A stretch of DNA of 25,482 nt from Bacillota bacterium (lineage in GTDB: Bacteria > Bacillota > Clostridia > Christensenellales > Aristaeellaceae), in contig JAEZLW010000053.1 in NCBI GenBank assembly GCA_023415145.1, forward strand, positions 1-25,482, given 5' to 3'. The translations under genes and the position numbers were made by a program. The notes below the pieces were generated by a model that saw only the letters and a program-made list of their open reading frames with translations, searched no databases and was not told the origin of the DNA. Below, in pieces: positions 1 through 7,086 of the stretch; within the stretch, counting starts at the first letter, position 1, and each line of letters starts with the position of its first letter.

Positions 1-1677
1 CCCGTTCTTCTCTGCGTCCCTTTGCCTCAGCTCCGTGCGGCGGATCTTGCCGCTGATGGTTTTGGGAAGGGAGGCCACAAACTCAATGATACGCGGATAT
101 TTGTAGGGAGCGGTGATTTTTTTCACATGCTCCTGAAGCTCATGCTTCAACTCCTCAGAAGGGGCATAGCCGGGTTTCAAAACCACGGTGGCCTTGACCA
201 CCTGGCCGCGAAGCTCGTCGGGGGCGGCGGTGATGGCCGTCTCCAGCACGGCGGGGTGCTCTAATAACGCGCTTTCCACTTCAAAGGGCCCGATGCGGTA
301 GCCGGAGGACTTGATCACGTCGTCTGCCCGGCCTACATACCAGTAGTAGCCCCATTCATCCCGCCAGGCCGTGTCCCCGGTGTGGTAAACATCGTTGTCC
401 CACATGGATTTGGTCAGCTTTTCATCCTGATAATAACCGTGGAACATGCCGATGGGCACGCCGTGATGGGTTCGTACTACGATTTCGCCGCTGACGCCGG
501 GCGGGCAGGGGTTGCCCTCCTCATCGATGAGGTCCACATCAAACATCGGCGAGGGCTTGCCCATGGAACCGGGGCATACCTTCATCCAGGGGAAGGTGGC
601 CAGCGTCACTGTAAGTTCCGTCTGGCCGAATGCTTCCCGAAGCTCCACGCCGGTACGCTTCAAAAACTCCGCCGCCATGTCGGGATTCAATGGTTCCCCT
701 GCCACCGAGCAGTGGCGCAGGGTGCTCAAGTTGTACTTGCCGAAATCCTCCTGCAGCATGTAGCGATACATGGTGGGCGGTGCACAGAAAGAGGTGATGC
801 CATGATCGTTGATGAGCTGCAAAAGCTCCCTGGCCACAAACTTGTCCATGTCGTAAGTGAACACAGCGCAGCCGCCAAGCCATTGGCCGTACAGCTTGCC
901 CCAAACGGACTTGGCCCAGCCGGTCTCCGAAACGGTCAAATGAAGCCCGCCTACTTGTACCTGCTGCCAGTACACGGCGGTAACGATATGGCCAAGAGGA
1001 TAATAATGATCATGGAGCACCATCTTGGGCATGCCGGTGGTGCCGCTGGTGAAGTATAAAAGCAGCGGGTCTTCATTGTGGGCGTATGCTTCCCCCTGCG
1101 GCTTCTCAAAAACGGCGGAGGCCTTCTCCATTCCCTCACGGTAAGATAGCCAGCCTTCCCTGGCGCCCCGCACGGCCACCAGGTTTGTAAGCGTCGGACA
1201 ATGGGGCTTTGCAGCCTCCACTGCTGCCATGATGCCGCTGTTGTGGTCGGTGCAGACCATGGTGGTGACCTTGGCGGCATTACAGCGGTATACGACATCC
1301 TTTTCCGTCAAAAGATGGGTGGCGGGCACGCCTACAGCGCCCAGCTTATGCAGTCCCATGAGGATAGGCCAGAACTCATGATGACGCTTGAGCACAAGCA
1401 TCACCGCGTCGCCCTTTTTCACGCCCAGGGATGCAAAGTAATTGGCGGCTTTGTCGCTTAGCAGCTTCATGTCAGCAAAGGTGAAGCGGCGTACCTCCCC
1501 TTCCGGACTGACCCAGAGTAGCGCCAGGCTGTCCGGCTGCGATGCAGCCAGCGTATCCACTACATCGTAAGCAAAATTGAAGGAATCCGGGCGCTTCAGC
1601 CGAAAGTTTTTATTAAAATCCTCATAGGAAAGAAAATCCCCCTGCACGGTGACATACCTTTTATACAGCGGCTGCAT
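1..1677 (-). CDS. Acyl-CoA synthetase (AMP-forming), ACSM/medium-chain type, partial at 3' end
   Basis: Member of the ANL superfamily. It would activate a carboxylic acid with ATP to an acyl-adenylate and then to acyl-CoA in the cytoplasm. All 559 codons present are open. The phosphate-binding loop YFTSGTTGMPK is at residues 208-218. The C-terminal PKTISGKIRR, with K544 as the adenylation lysine, lies only 15 codons before the window edge, so very little is missing. The ATG at 1677 is preceded by AAGGAGGAAG, which overlaps the stop of the upstream XRE-cupin gene, so the two are one operon and probably coupled. Family knowledge: the ACSM-like branch uses medium-chain, branched or aromatic acids. 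The exact substrate cannot be read from the sequence. An acetyl-CoA synthetase is less likely because the N-terminal region resembles ACSM more. Confidence 0.88.
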   Translation of the reverse strand, partial: MQPLYKRYVTVQGDFLSYEDFNKNFRLKRPDSFNFAYDVVDTLAASQPDSLALLWVSPEGEVRRFTFADMKLLSDKAANYFASLGVKKGDAVMLVLKRHHEFWPILMGLHKLGAVGVPATHLLTEKDVVYRCNAAKVTTMVCTDHNSGIMAAVEAAKPHCPTLTNLVAVRGAREGWLSYREGMEKASAVFEKPQGEAYAHNEDPLLLYFTSGTTGMPKMVLHDHYYPLGHIVTAVYWQQVQVGGLHLTVSETGWAKSVWGKLYGQWLGGCAVFTYDMDKFVARELLQLINDHGITSFCAPPTMYRYMLQEDFGKYNLSTLRHCSVAGEPLNPDMAAEFLKRTGVELREAFGQTELTVTLATFPWMKVCPGSMGKPSPMFDVDLIDEEGNPCPPGVSGEIVVRTHHGVPIGMFHGYYQDEKLTKSMWDNDVYHTGDTAWRDEWGYYWYVGRADDVIKSSGYRIGPFEVESALLEHPAVLETAITAAPDELRGQVVKATVVLKPGYAPSEELKHELQEHVKKITAPYKYPRIIEFVASLPKTISGKIRRTELRQRDAEKNG

Positions 1678-1689
1678 ATACTTCCTCCT

Positions 1690-2259
1690 TTACTTGTGCG
1701 CCTCGGGCTCTTTGACGACCACGGCGATAAACCTGCAATCACCATCCACGGCATACATGGCATGGGGCAAAGAGCTGTCATAGTAAATGGAATCACCGGG
1801 CATCAAAACCAGTTCGTTGCCGCCGAGCACAAGGCGCAGCACGCCCTCCAGCACATAATCAAACTCCTGGCCATCGTGGCTGTGGGCCTGCTTCACAATG
1901 CCGGGCTCATCCTTTTCCACCGTCACGGCAAAGGGCTCCGCCAGCTTGTGTGCAAAGTTGTAGGCCAGATGCTGATAGTGATACTGCTTCCGCCTGTCAA
2001 AGGCAAGGCCCTTGCCGCTGCGGGTCAGTACATATCCTTTCAGCTTGGGGCTTTCCCCGGTGAGCAAGTCGGAGATGTCCACCTGCAGCACTTCCGCAAT
2101 GTTGAACAGGTGGGAGAAGGAAAAATCCCTGGTCCCGTTTTCGTAGGCGACATATTCCTCCAGGGGTATGCCGGCCTTTTGCGCCACCTGCTCGGCCGTG
2201 AGGGAAACAATCTCCCGAAGGTCCCTGATTCGCATGGCAATCAGCTCGATCTGATTCAT
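1690..2259 (-). CDS. XRE-family transcriptional regulator with C-terminal cupin domain
   Basis: A 189-residue regulator. Residues about 7-66 form an XRE-type helix-turn-helix (LTAEQVAQKAGIPLEEYVAYE, ending with DISDLL). Residues about 105-185 form a small cupin barrel with likely metal or ligand positions H126, H128, E132 and H166. The ATG at 2259 was chosen because AAAAGGAGGC lies just upstream; an in-frame start at 2379 would place the coding region across the terminator hairpin. The gene lies immediately upstream of the acyl-CoA synthetase and downstream of a T-box-like leader. This family often sits next to acyl-CoA ligases or amine/amino-acid catabolic genes and senses a small molecule through the cupin. 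Inference: it tunes the same operon in response to the ligase substrate or product. Confidence 0.9.
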   Translation of the reverse strand: MNQIELIAMRIRDLREIVSLTAEQVAQKAGIPLEEYVAYENGTRDFSFSHLFNIAEVLQVDISDLLTGESPKLKGYVLTRSGKGLAFDRRKQYHYQHLAYNFAHKLAEPFAVTVEKDEPGIVKQAHSHDGQEFDYVLEGVLRLVLGGNELVLMPGDSIYYDSSLPHAMYAVDGDCRFIAVVVKEPEAHK

Positions 2260-2287
2260 GGGAAAGCCTCCTTTTATGGATGTGTAC

Positions 2288-2315
2288 AAAAAACCCCGCA
2301 CCTTATCGTGCGGGG
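2288..2315 (-). terminator. Intrinsic terminator/attenuator of the T-box-like leader
   Basis: On the minus strand CCCCGCAC (2315-2308) pairs with GTGCGGGG (2301-2294) around the loop GATAAG, followed by six U (2293-2288). It sits 29 nt before the XRE-cupin start, the normal position of a leader attenuator. The upstream GGGGG run (around 2361-2357) can pair either with a nearby TCCCC or with the CCCC of this terminator, which gives a possible antiterminator switch. Confidence 0.85.
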
Positions 2316-2530
2316 CTTGTATGCCGAATGATTCCACTTGGGGATTTGATACATTTCCCCCATGCTTCGGCTCCAACAAGCCCTAGCCTATCACGCGGCG
2401 CCGTCCGGACCTAATGGGGGCATAGCCCTGTTCAGCGCGGCTGCTCGGGAGTGATGCGTTAAGCCCGCTGCTGCCGGCTTGCACCAAGCACCGGCTCTCT
2501 TCAAACAGTTGAGGGTAACGCTTGTCTCCG
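2316..2530 (-). ncRNA. T-box-like leader RNA (probable isoleucine specifier)
   Basis: Read on the minus strand, this has the landmarks of T-box Stem I. GGAG (2529-2526) pairs with CTCC (2451-2448), and GCGTTA (2521-2516) pairs with TAACGC (2461-2456). An AGAGAG stretch (2500-2495) is followed by a distal hairpin with arms GCTTG/CAAGC and a GTG loop. Between the two proximal helices the 3' side of the internal loop reads ATC followed by A (2455-2452), the position expected for a specifier codon, here Ile AUC. Downstream, AAGTGGAATC (2339-2330) resembles the T-box core with a tRNA-acceptor-binding TGGA, but it is degenerate. The terminator hairpin follows at 2315. The specifier is tentative, because TGGA would not match an A73 discriminator, which is typical for tRNA-Ile. 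No other riboswitch class fits better. Confidence 0.6.
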
Positions 2531-2564
2531 TTTTGGCATTTATGGTGGATATTTGATTTAAGGT

Positions 2565-2593
2565 ATGATACCATGGTAAAAAAGCACTGTCAA
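2565..2593 (-). promoter_or_regulatory. Sigma-A type promoter of the T-box/XRE-cupin/acyl-CoA ligase operon
   Basis: On the minus strand a perfect -35 TTGACA (2593-2588) is separated by exactly 17 nt from TATCAT (2570-2565). Transcription would start near 2558, about 30 nt before T-box Stem I. A near-consensus promoter fits control by attenuation rather than by weak initiation. Confidence 0.85.
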
Positions 2594-2680
2594 TGTTTTT
2601 CCCCTGTATTTTTCTATGCGGCATGAAAACCGTGGTATGTACCGTTCATCCTATGGACGACGCAGAAATGGAGGGATACC

Positions 2681-3283
2681 GTGCAAACAGACGAATTGAT
2701 GGTGGCCCGCGCCAAGCGTGGCGACGCGGCTGCCTTTGAGGCGCTGGTAGCGCCATTTGAGCGCAGGATCTACCTGACCTGCCTGAAGCTGATGGGCAAC
2801 GAGCAGGACGCCGGCGACTGCGCCCAGGAAGCGCTTTTGCGCGCCTACCGGGCCATGAACAGCTACCGAAGCGAAGCCAGGCTGGAAACATGGCTGTACC
2901 GCATCGCCTATAACATTTGTTTGGATGCTTTACGAAGGCGCAAGCGTGTCCAGTCAGAATCCCTGGAGGCGCTGTCGGAAAACGGCTTTACCCCCGAGGA
3001 CAAAGGTCAAAGCCCTTACAGCGCCCTGGAGCAAAAGGAGCGCATGGAGGCTTTGAAGCGCGGGCTGGACAAACTGCCGGAGGACATGCGCACCGTGCTT
3101 TTACTGTCTCAGGTTGAGGACATGGGCTATGAGGAAATCGCAAGGATCACCGACACGCCCGTTGGCACAGTCAAAAGCCGCATCAATCGCGCACGAATAA
3201 AACTAAAAGAAATTCTTGAGGAACACGCGGAACTTTTCTCCAGCGTCACCGTCCAAAGAAGTGAAAGGAGGGCCAACAATTGA
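2681..3283 (+). CDS. RNA polymerase sigma factor, ECF (sigma-70 family group 4)
   Basis: A 200-residue extracytoplasmic-function sigma factor. The sigma-2 region covers about residues 16-90, including DAGDCAQEALLRAY and the -10 recognition part ARLETWLYRIAYNICLD. The sigma-4 region covers about 122-178, with the DNA-binding helix-turn-helix MGYEEIARITDTPVGTVKSR at 148-167. The start is a GTG, fixed by GGAGGG five bases upstream. The stop codon overlaps the TTG start of the anti-sigma gene, so the pair is translationally coupled. Regulons of such factors usually respond to envelope stress. No convincing ECF autoregulatory promoter could be fixed upstream. Confidence 0.95.
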   Translation: MQTDELMVARAKRGDAAAFEALVAPFERRIYLTCLKLMGNEQDAGDCAQEALLRAYRAMNSYRSEARLETWLYRIAYNICLDALRRRKRVQSESLEALSENGFTPEDKGQSPYSALEQKERMEALKRGLDKLPEDMRTVLLLSQVEDMGYEEIARITDTPVGTVKSRINRARIKLKEILEEHAELFSSVTVQRSERRANN

Positions 3284-4524
3284 ACTGCGAACGCTTTGAA
3301 GCCCTTCTGACGGATTATCTGGAGGGCACGCTCGAAAAGGAAGACACGGCGGCCATGGACCTACACATGAAAGAATGCGCCGCCTGCGCACAGTCTCTTG
3401 CCGATATGCGCATGCTTCTCCAGGACATAAGCAGCATGGACGATTCCGTGCAGGTACCCACGGAATGGAGCCAAAGCTGGAGACAAGCAATCCGGGACGA
3501 GGAAAGGGTGCATATGCTGAAGCAAACAGAAACACAGAAGAGACGACCCTTGCGCGCATGGATTTCCGCGGCAGCAGCCATCGTCGTACTGGCGGCAGGC
3601 TCCATGGCCGCCCGGGACTTCATTCCGGCAACTAGCATTGATCTGGCGGAAAATAACCGGGTAGCCATGCAAAAGTCGGCGGATTACGGCTACGACATGA
3701 TTCCACCGGCTCCGGAGGCCGACATGTACTTCGCTGCAATGCCGGAAGAGAGCGCCGCAAGAGGCAGCCTTACCTATTCAGAACCTGAAAGCATGCAAAG
3801 TGAAGTGCAAACTTTAGCGGATGAAGCGGTGCAAGGCATCAAAATCATCCGCACCGCAAGCTTCTCCCTGGCCACCATGCAGTTTGAGCAGGACCTGGAG
3901 GCGCTAAAAGCCCTGACCGCTTCCTTTAACGGCTGGGTGGAATATGCCAGCGTTACGGGAGACAAAACGCAAGGGGATATGCGCTACGCAAACCTTACCC
4001 TGCGTATTCCCACGGAAAGCCTGGATACTTTCAAAGGCGGCATCACATCAATCGGCCGGATCACCGACAGCAACGAAAGCGCCACGGATGTGAGCGAAAA
4101 CTACTCCGATACGCAAATGCGCTTGCAGACACAAAAGGATAAAATGGACCGGCTGCGCAAGCTCATGGAAACAACTGGCGAACTGGCAGACCTACTGGCC
4201 GTGGAAAATGAAATCGCCAATACCCAGTACCAGATTGACAGCTACGAAAGCTCCCTTCGCGGCATCGACAGCCGTGTCAATTACACCAATGTTCAGGTTT
4301 ACCTCCGGGAAGAAACCGCCAAGGATGCCGCCGCGACAAAGACCCTGACATTGGGAGACCGCATCGCAAAGGGGCTTGCCGCCACCCTAAAAGCCGTAAG
4401 CCAATTTGTTCAGGACATGGCCGTATTCCTGGCCATGGTGCTGCCGGTAATTATCCCGCTGGCCCTTGTGGTCTTTATTGTACTCAAGGTGCGTAAGCAT
4501 CAAAAACGAACGAAACAACAATAA
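3280..4524 (+). CDS. Membrane anti-sigma factor with zinc-finger (zf-HC2) and DUF4349 domain
   Basis: A 414-residue protein. The N-terminus has the anti-sigma zinc-finger pattern C3...H29-x3-C33-x2-C36, expected to hold the ECF sigma factor in the cytoplasm. A transmembrane segment at about 93-110 is followed by an extracellular acidic linker. A DUF4349 region at about 190-345 carries a predicted coiled coil (the stretch beginning QTQKDKMDRLRKLMETTGEL). A second membrane helix lies near 378-402, followed by a basic cytoplasmic tail. The start is TTG at 3280, overlapping the sigma stop as TTGA, with AAAGGAGGG seven bases upstream; no in-frame ATG lies near enough to that site. Inference: DUF4349 is the envelope-stress sensing module, and its link to the zinc finger suggests stimulus-dependent release of sigma. 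Confidence 0.9.
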   Translation: MNCERFEALLTDYLEGTLEKEDTAAMDLHMKECAACAQSLADMRMLLQDISSMDDSVQVPTEWSQSWRQAIRDEERVHMLKQTETQKRRPLRAWISAAAAIVVLAAGSMAARDFIPATSIDLAENNRVAMQKSADYGYDMIPPAPEADMYFAAMPEESAARGSLTYSEPESMQSEVQTLADEAVQGIKIIRTASFSLATMQFEQDLEALKALTASFNGWVEYASVTGDKTQGDMRYANLTLRIPTESLDTFKGGITSIGRITDSNESATDVSENYSDTQMRLQTQKDKMDRLRKLMETTGELADLLAVENEIANTQYQIDSYESSLRGIDSRVNYTNVQVYLREETAKDAAATKTLTLGDRIAKGLAATLKAVSQFVQDMAVFLAMVLPVIIPLALVVFIVLKVRKHQKRTKQQ

Positions 4525-4537
4525 GGAGGAAATCTTC

Positions 4538-5311
4538 ATGTTGAAAAAATCCTGGCTCATCGCTCTGGCCGCCGTTCTTGTCATCCTGGTTGCGGCCGTC
4601 CCCGCCATCTCCGAAGTCACCGGTAGTCCCACTGCCGTTTCCGTTGCTTCATCTTCCGACGCCGCTGTCCTACAAAAAACCGGCAAAACCGTCACTGTGC
4701 AAGGCACATCCAGCGTTACCTTGAAAGCAGACTACGGCAGCATCAACCTGGGCGTCAACACAAAGGGCGCTACTGTGGCTGATGCCCAGGCCGCCAACAA
4801 TGCCATCATGGACAAGGTCATTGCCGCCATCCGCGAACAGGGCGTGGCCGAGGAAGACATCGCCACCAGCAGCTTCAATGTGTATCCCAACTATGATTAT
4901 CAGTACAGCAGGCTCACCGAGGGCGAAACTGTCAGCGGCTATCAAGTGGATAACATGCTGATGGTCACCGTGCGGGATCTTGCAAAAATCTCCAAGGTGC
5001 TTGACGCAGCCATGGCCGCCGGCGCCAACCAGTCCTACGGCATTACCTTCAGTTCCAGCAAGCAGGCAGAGGCATATGACGAGGCGCTGAAAACCGCCGC
5101 AAAAGACGGTGCCCGCAAAGCCGAGCTCCTGGCCGTCTCCATGGACAAAACACTGGGCGAGCTTGTGACCATCGAAGAAAAGGAATACAGCTACAACCTG
5201 TATGGCGCCAGTGCCACCTACAAGGCGGAAGACGCTGCTGCCGGCACCCCCATCCTGACCGGGCAGATCGTAGTTAACGCCACTGTGACCCTGACCTACA
5301 ATTTCGAATAA
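4538..5311 (+). CDS. Exported SIMPL-domain (DUF541) protein
   Basis: A 257-residue protein starting MLKKSWLIALAAVLVILVAA, a lysine-rich signal peptide or N-terminal anchor. The rest matches the SIMPL/DUF541 family: the typical opening VTVQGTSSVTLKADYGSINLGV, the middle EEDIATSSFNVYPNYDY and GYQVDNMLMVTVRDL, and a C-terminal RKAELLA...LGELVTIEE. The start at 4538 follows AAGGAGGA; frames opening earlier lie inside the anti-sigma gene. It is 13 bases downstream of the anti-sigma stop, so it is the third gene of the sigma operon and a likely target of the sigma factor. The biochemical role of SIMPL proteins in Gram-positives is not settled; periplasmic or cell-surface roles in stress tolerance are proposed for relatives. 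Confidence 0.9.
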   Translation: MLKKSWLIALAAVLVILVAAVPAISEVTGSPTAVSVASSSDAAVLQKTGKTVTVQGTSSVTLKADYGSINLGVNTKGATVADAQAANNAIMDKVIAAIREQGVAEEDIATSSFNVYPNYDYQYSRLTEGETVSGYQVDNMLMVTVRDLAKISKVLDAAMAAGANQSYGITFSSSKQAEAYDEALKTAAKDGARKAELLAVSMDKTLGELVTIEEKEYSYNLYGASATYKAEDAAAGTPILTGQIVVNATVTLTYNFE

Positions 5312-5326
5312 ACCTTATATAACGAA

Positions 5327-5358
5327 CGGGCGGAGGAATCAATCCTCCGCCCGATTTT
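5327..5358. terminator. Convergent-gene hairpin terminator between the SIMPL gene and argH
   Basis: An 11-bp perfect stem, CGGGCGGAGGA (5327-5337) with TCCTCCGCCCG (5343-5353), has a five-base loop and is followed on the plus strand by ATTTTCATTT. It lies 15 bases after the SIMPL stop and 5 bases beyond the argH stop, so it can serve the plus operon. On the minus strand the T-run is poor, so it is a weaker terminator there. Confidence 0.75.
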
Positions 5359-6743
5359 CATTTCATCCTGAATGTTCCCAAATATGCCTCTCCGGATTTT
5401 ATGCTTTCCATCACCGCCTCCGGGGCGGGACCTCCGGGCACATTGCGCATCTTGACGCAGGTATTCAGCGATATGGCATCAAACACATCCGAGTCAAAAG
5501 CGGGGTGTAAATCTTTCAATTCCGCAAGCGTCATATCCAACAGCGCTTTCTCCTCCGTCAGGCAATGGGCTACGAGCTGCCCCACCACCTTGTGGGCATC
5601 CCGGAAGGGCACACCTTTTTTTGTCAGATAATCGGCGCAATCGGTAGCGTTGGCAAAACCGCCTGCCGCTCCTTTTTCCATCACGGACGTCCTGAATTTC
5701 AATGTTTTCAGCATGCCGGTAAACACGGGCAGGCATTTCACCAGCGTATCCCTGGCGTCAAAAAACGCTTCCTTGTCCTCCTGCATGTCTTTGTTGTATG
5801 CAAGAGGCAGCCCCTTCATGGCGGTCAAAAGCGCCATCAAGTCACCATACACCCGTCCCGTCTTGCCCCGGATGAGCTCGGCCACGTCAGGATTCTTCTT
5901 TTGAGGCATGATGCTGGAACCGGTTGAGAAGCCATCGTCCATCTCCACAAACTGAAACTCATTGGTGGACCATAAAATCAATTCCTCACAAAAACGGCTC
6001 AGATGCATCATGGCGATAGAGGCGGCTGACAGGTATTCCAGCAGAAAATCCCGGTCGCTCACCGCATCCAGGGAATTTTCGCTGATCCTTGAGAAGCCCA
6101 ATAACTCCGCCACCCTATGCCTGTTTAAGGGATATGTTGTGCCTGCCAGAGCGCCGGAGCCCAAAGGCATCACATCGGCACATGAATAAGCGTGGCGAAA
6201 ACGGTCCATATCCCGCGCAAACATTTGAAAATACGCCATCAAATGATGGGCCAGGGTGATGGGTTGCGCCTTTTGCAGGTGCGTGTAACCTGGCATAACG
6301 GTGTTCAGATGTTTTTTTGCCAGGTCCAGCAGCAAGAAACAAAGCGCTTTTAGCAGCTCCGTCGTTTCTGTGCAGGCATCCTTGGCGTACATCCTCACAT
6401 CCAGCGCTACCTGGTCGTTGCGGCTGCGGCCTGTATGCAGCCGCTTGCCCGCCTCACCAATGCGCACTATCAGCAGTGACTCCACCTGCATGTGAATGTC
6501 CTCCGCCTCCGCAGAGAATGCAACACTGCCGGCCTCAATATCCGCAAGCACCGCTTTCAACCCTGCCACGATGCTTTGGGCATCCCCCGCAGGAATGATG
6601 CCCTCTTCCCCCAGCATGGTGGCATGGGCAATAGACCCCGCGATATCCTGCCGGTACAGCCGCTTGTCAAAAGGCAGGCTGGAGTGAAAATCATCCACCA
6701 GCTCGTCCGTTGGCTTGGAAAACCGCCCGTCCCAGAGTTTCAT
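5358..6743 (-). CDS. argH: Argininosuccinate lyase
   Basis: Cleaves argininosuccinate to arginine and fumarate, the last step of arginine synthesis, as a cytoplasmic homotetramer. Length 461 residues is normal. It opens with MKLWDGRFSKPTDELVDDF, typical of the family. It carries HTGRSRNDQ at 103-111, PGYTHLQKAQP at 151-161 with a catalytic histidine, and the fumarase/lyase signature GSSIMPQKKNPD at 275-286 with the catalytic serine. It lies downstream of argG on the same strand, but 343 bases away and separated by repeats. The start is certain from the conserved N-terminus, yet no Shine-Dalgarno sequence precedes it. Instead a 16-bp hairpin ends 10 bases upstream, so translation initiation may be unusual or the gene may depend on readthrough from argG. 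Confidence 0.97.
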   Translation of the reverse strand: MKLWDGRFSKPTDELVDDFHSSLPFDKRLYRQDIAGSIAHATMLGEEGIIPAGDAQSIVAGLKAVLADIEAGSVAFSAEAEDIHMQVESLLIVRIGEAGKRLHTGRSRNDQVALDVRMYAKDACTETTELLKALCFLLLDLAKKHLNTVMPGYTHLQKAQPITLAHHLMAYFQMFARDMDRFRHAYSCADVMPLGSGALAGTTYPLNRHRVAELLGFSRISENSLDAVSDRDFLLEYLSAASIAMMHLSRFCEELILWSTNEFQFVEMDDGFSTGSSIMPQKKNPDVAELIRGKTGRVYGDLMALLTAMKGLPLAYNKDMQEDKEAFFDARDTLVKCLPVFTGMLKTLKFRTSVMEKGAAGGFANATDCADYLTKKGVPFRDAHKVVGQLVAHCLTEEKALLDMTLAELKDLHPAFDSDVFDAISLNTCVKMRNVPGGPAPEAVMESIKSGEAYLGTFRMK

Positions 6744-6753
6744 GGAAGTGACA

Positions 6754-6814
6754 CCGGGGGAACCTTTTTGAAAAAAGGTTCCCCCGGACCCCTTTCTAAA
6801 AACTTTATTTACAT
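6754..6814. repeat. Hairpin repeat element, copy 1 (between argH and argG)
   Basis: A nearly perfect 16-bp inverted repeat, CCGGGGGAACCTTTTT (6754-6769) with AAAAAGGTTCCCCCGG (6772-6787), is followed by ACCCCTTTCTAAAAACTTTATTT. A diverged copy with the same tail lies at 10884-10947. It sits immediately upstream of the argH start codon on the minus strand. Neither strand has the T-run directly after the stem that a normal terminator needs. Confidence 0.75.
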
Positions 6815-6894
6815 AATAGGTTCCTCAAGAGCTATTTCTCTAAACAGCGTGATGCCCTAAACGCGGGTCATAACATTGAATATACAAGAAGATT

Positions 6895-7063
6895 GCCTCC
6901 GAAGGTTTCCAAAGGCTCCGAAACATCGCCCCTGCCTGTGGCAGATAAGGGCGATGTGGAGGAGGCCGGCGAAACGAGCAACGCAAGCGGTAGTGTGGCG
7001 ATGCGACTATTGAGCCGGCCGGATCGACCGGAAAGCCCTTTGGTCGCGTCCGCAGACGCGAAA
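6895..7063 (+). repeat. Structured intergenic repeat, copy A (argG-argH gap)
   Basis: Shares order and sequence blocks with 11019-11178 and 12259-12416, including CGAAGG at the start, GGAGGAGGC, GGCGAAAC, ATTGAGCC and GGTCGC. Its helices are CCAAAGGCT (6909-6917) with AGCCCTTTGG (7034-7043), ACATCGCCC (6923-6931) with GGGCGATGT (6949-6957), inner CTGCC/GGCAG around TGT (6932-6944), GGCCGGC (6964-6970) with GCCGGCC (7014-7020), and TCGCGTC/GACGCGA around CGCA (7044-7061). It is antisense to argG and argH, which speaks against a leader role for these genes. It contains no sensible reading frame. Confidence 0.8.
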
Positions 7064-7086
7064 TCCCTATCCTATATACTTCGGAG

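Noticed and set aside
382..1059. Long open frame on the plus strand opposite the acyl-CoA synthetase
   Set aside because: It is the antisense shadow of a well-supported gene, has no ribosome site and has no recognisable protein features.
2383..2624. Small minus-strand frames within the T-box-like leader
   Set aside because: They cross the folded Stem I region and lack ribosome sites; the RNA interpretation explains the sequence better.
2620..2660. Possible ECF autoregulatory promoter (TGAAAAC ... CGTT) before the sigma gene
   Set aside because: The spacing between the two motifs is about 12 nt, too short for the usual 16-17, so it was not annotated.
6817..7086. Short plus-strand frame (6893-7117) over repeat copy A
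   Set aside because: It spans a structured repeat, is not conserved in copies B and C, and runs into the antisense of argG.
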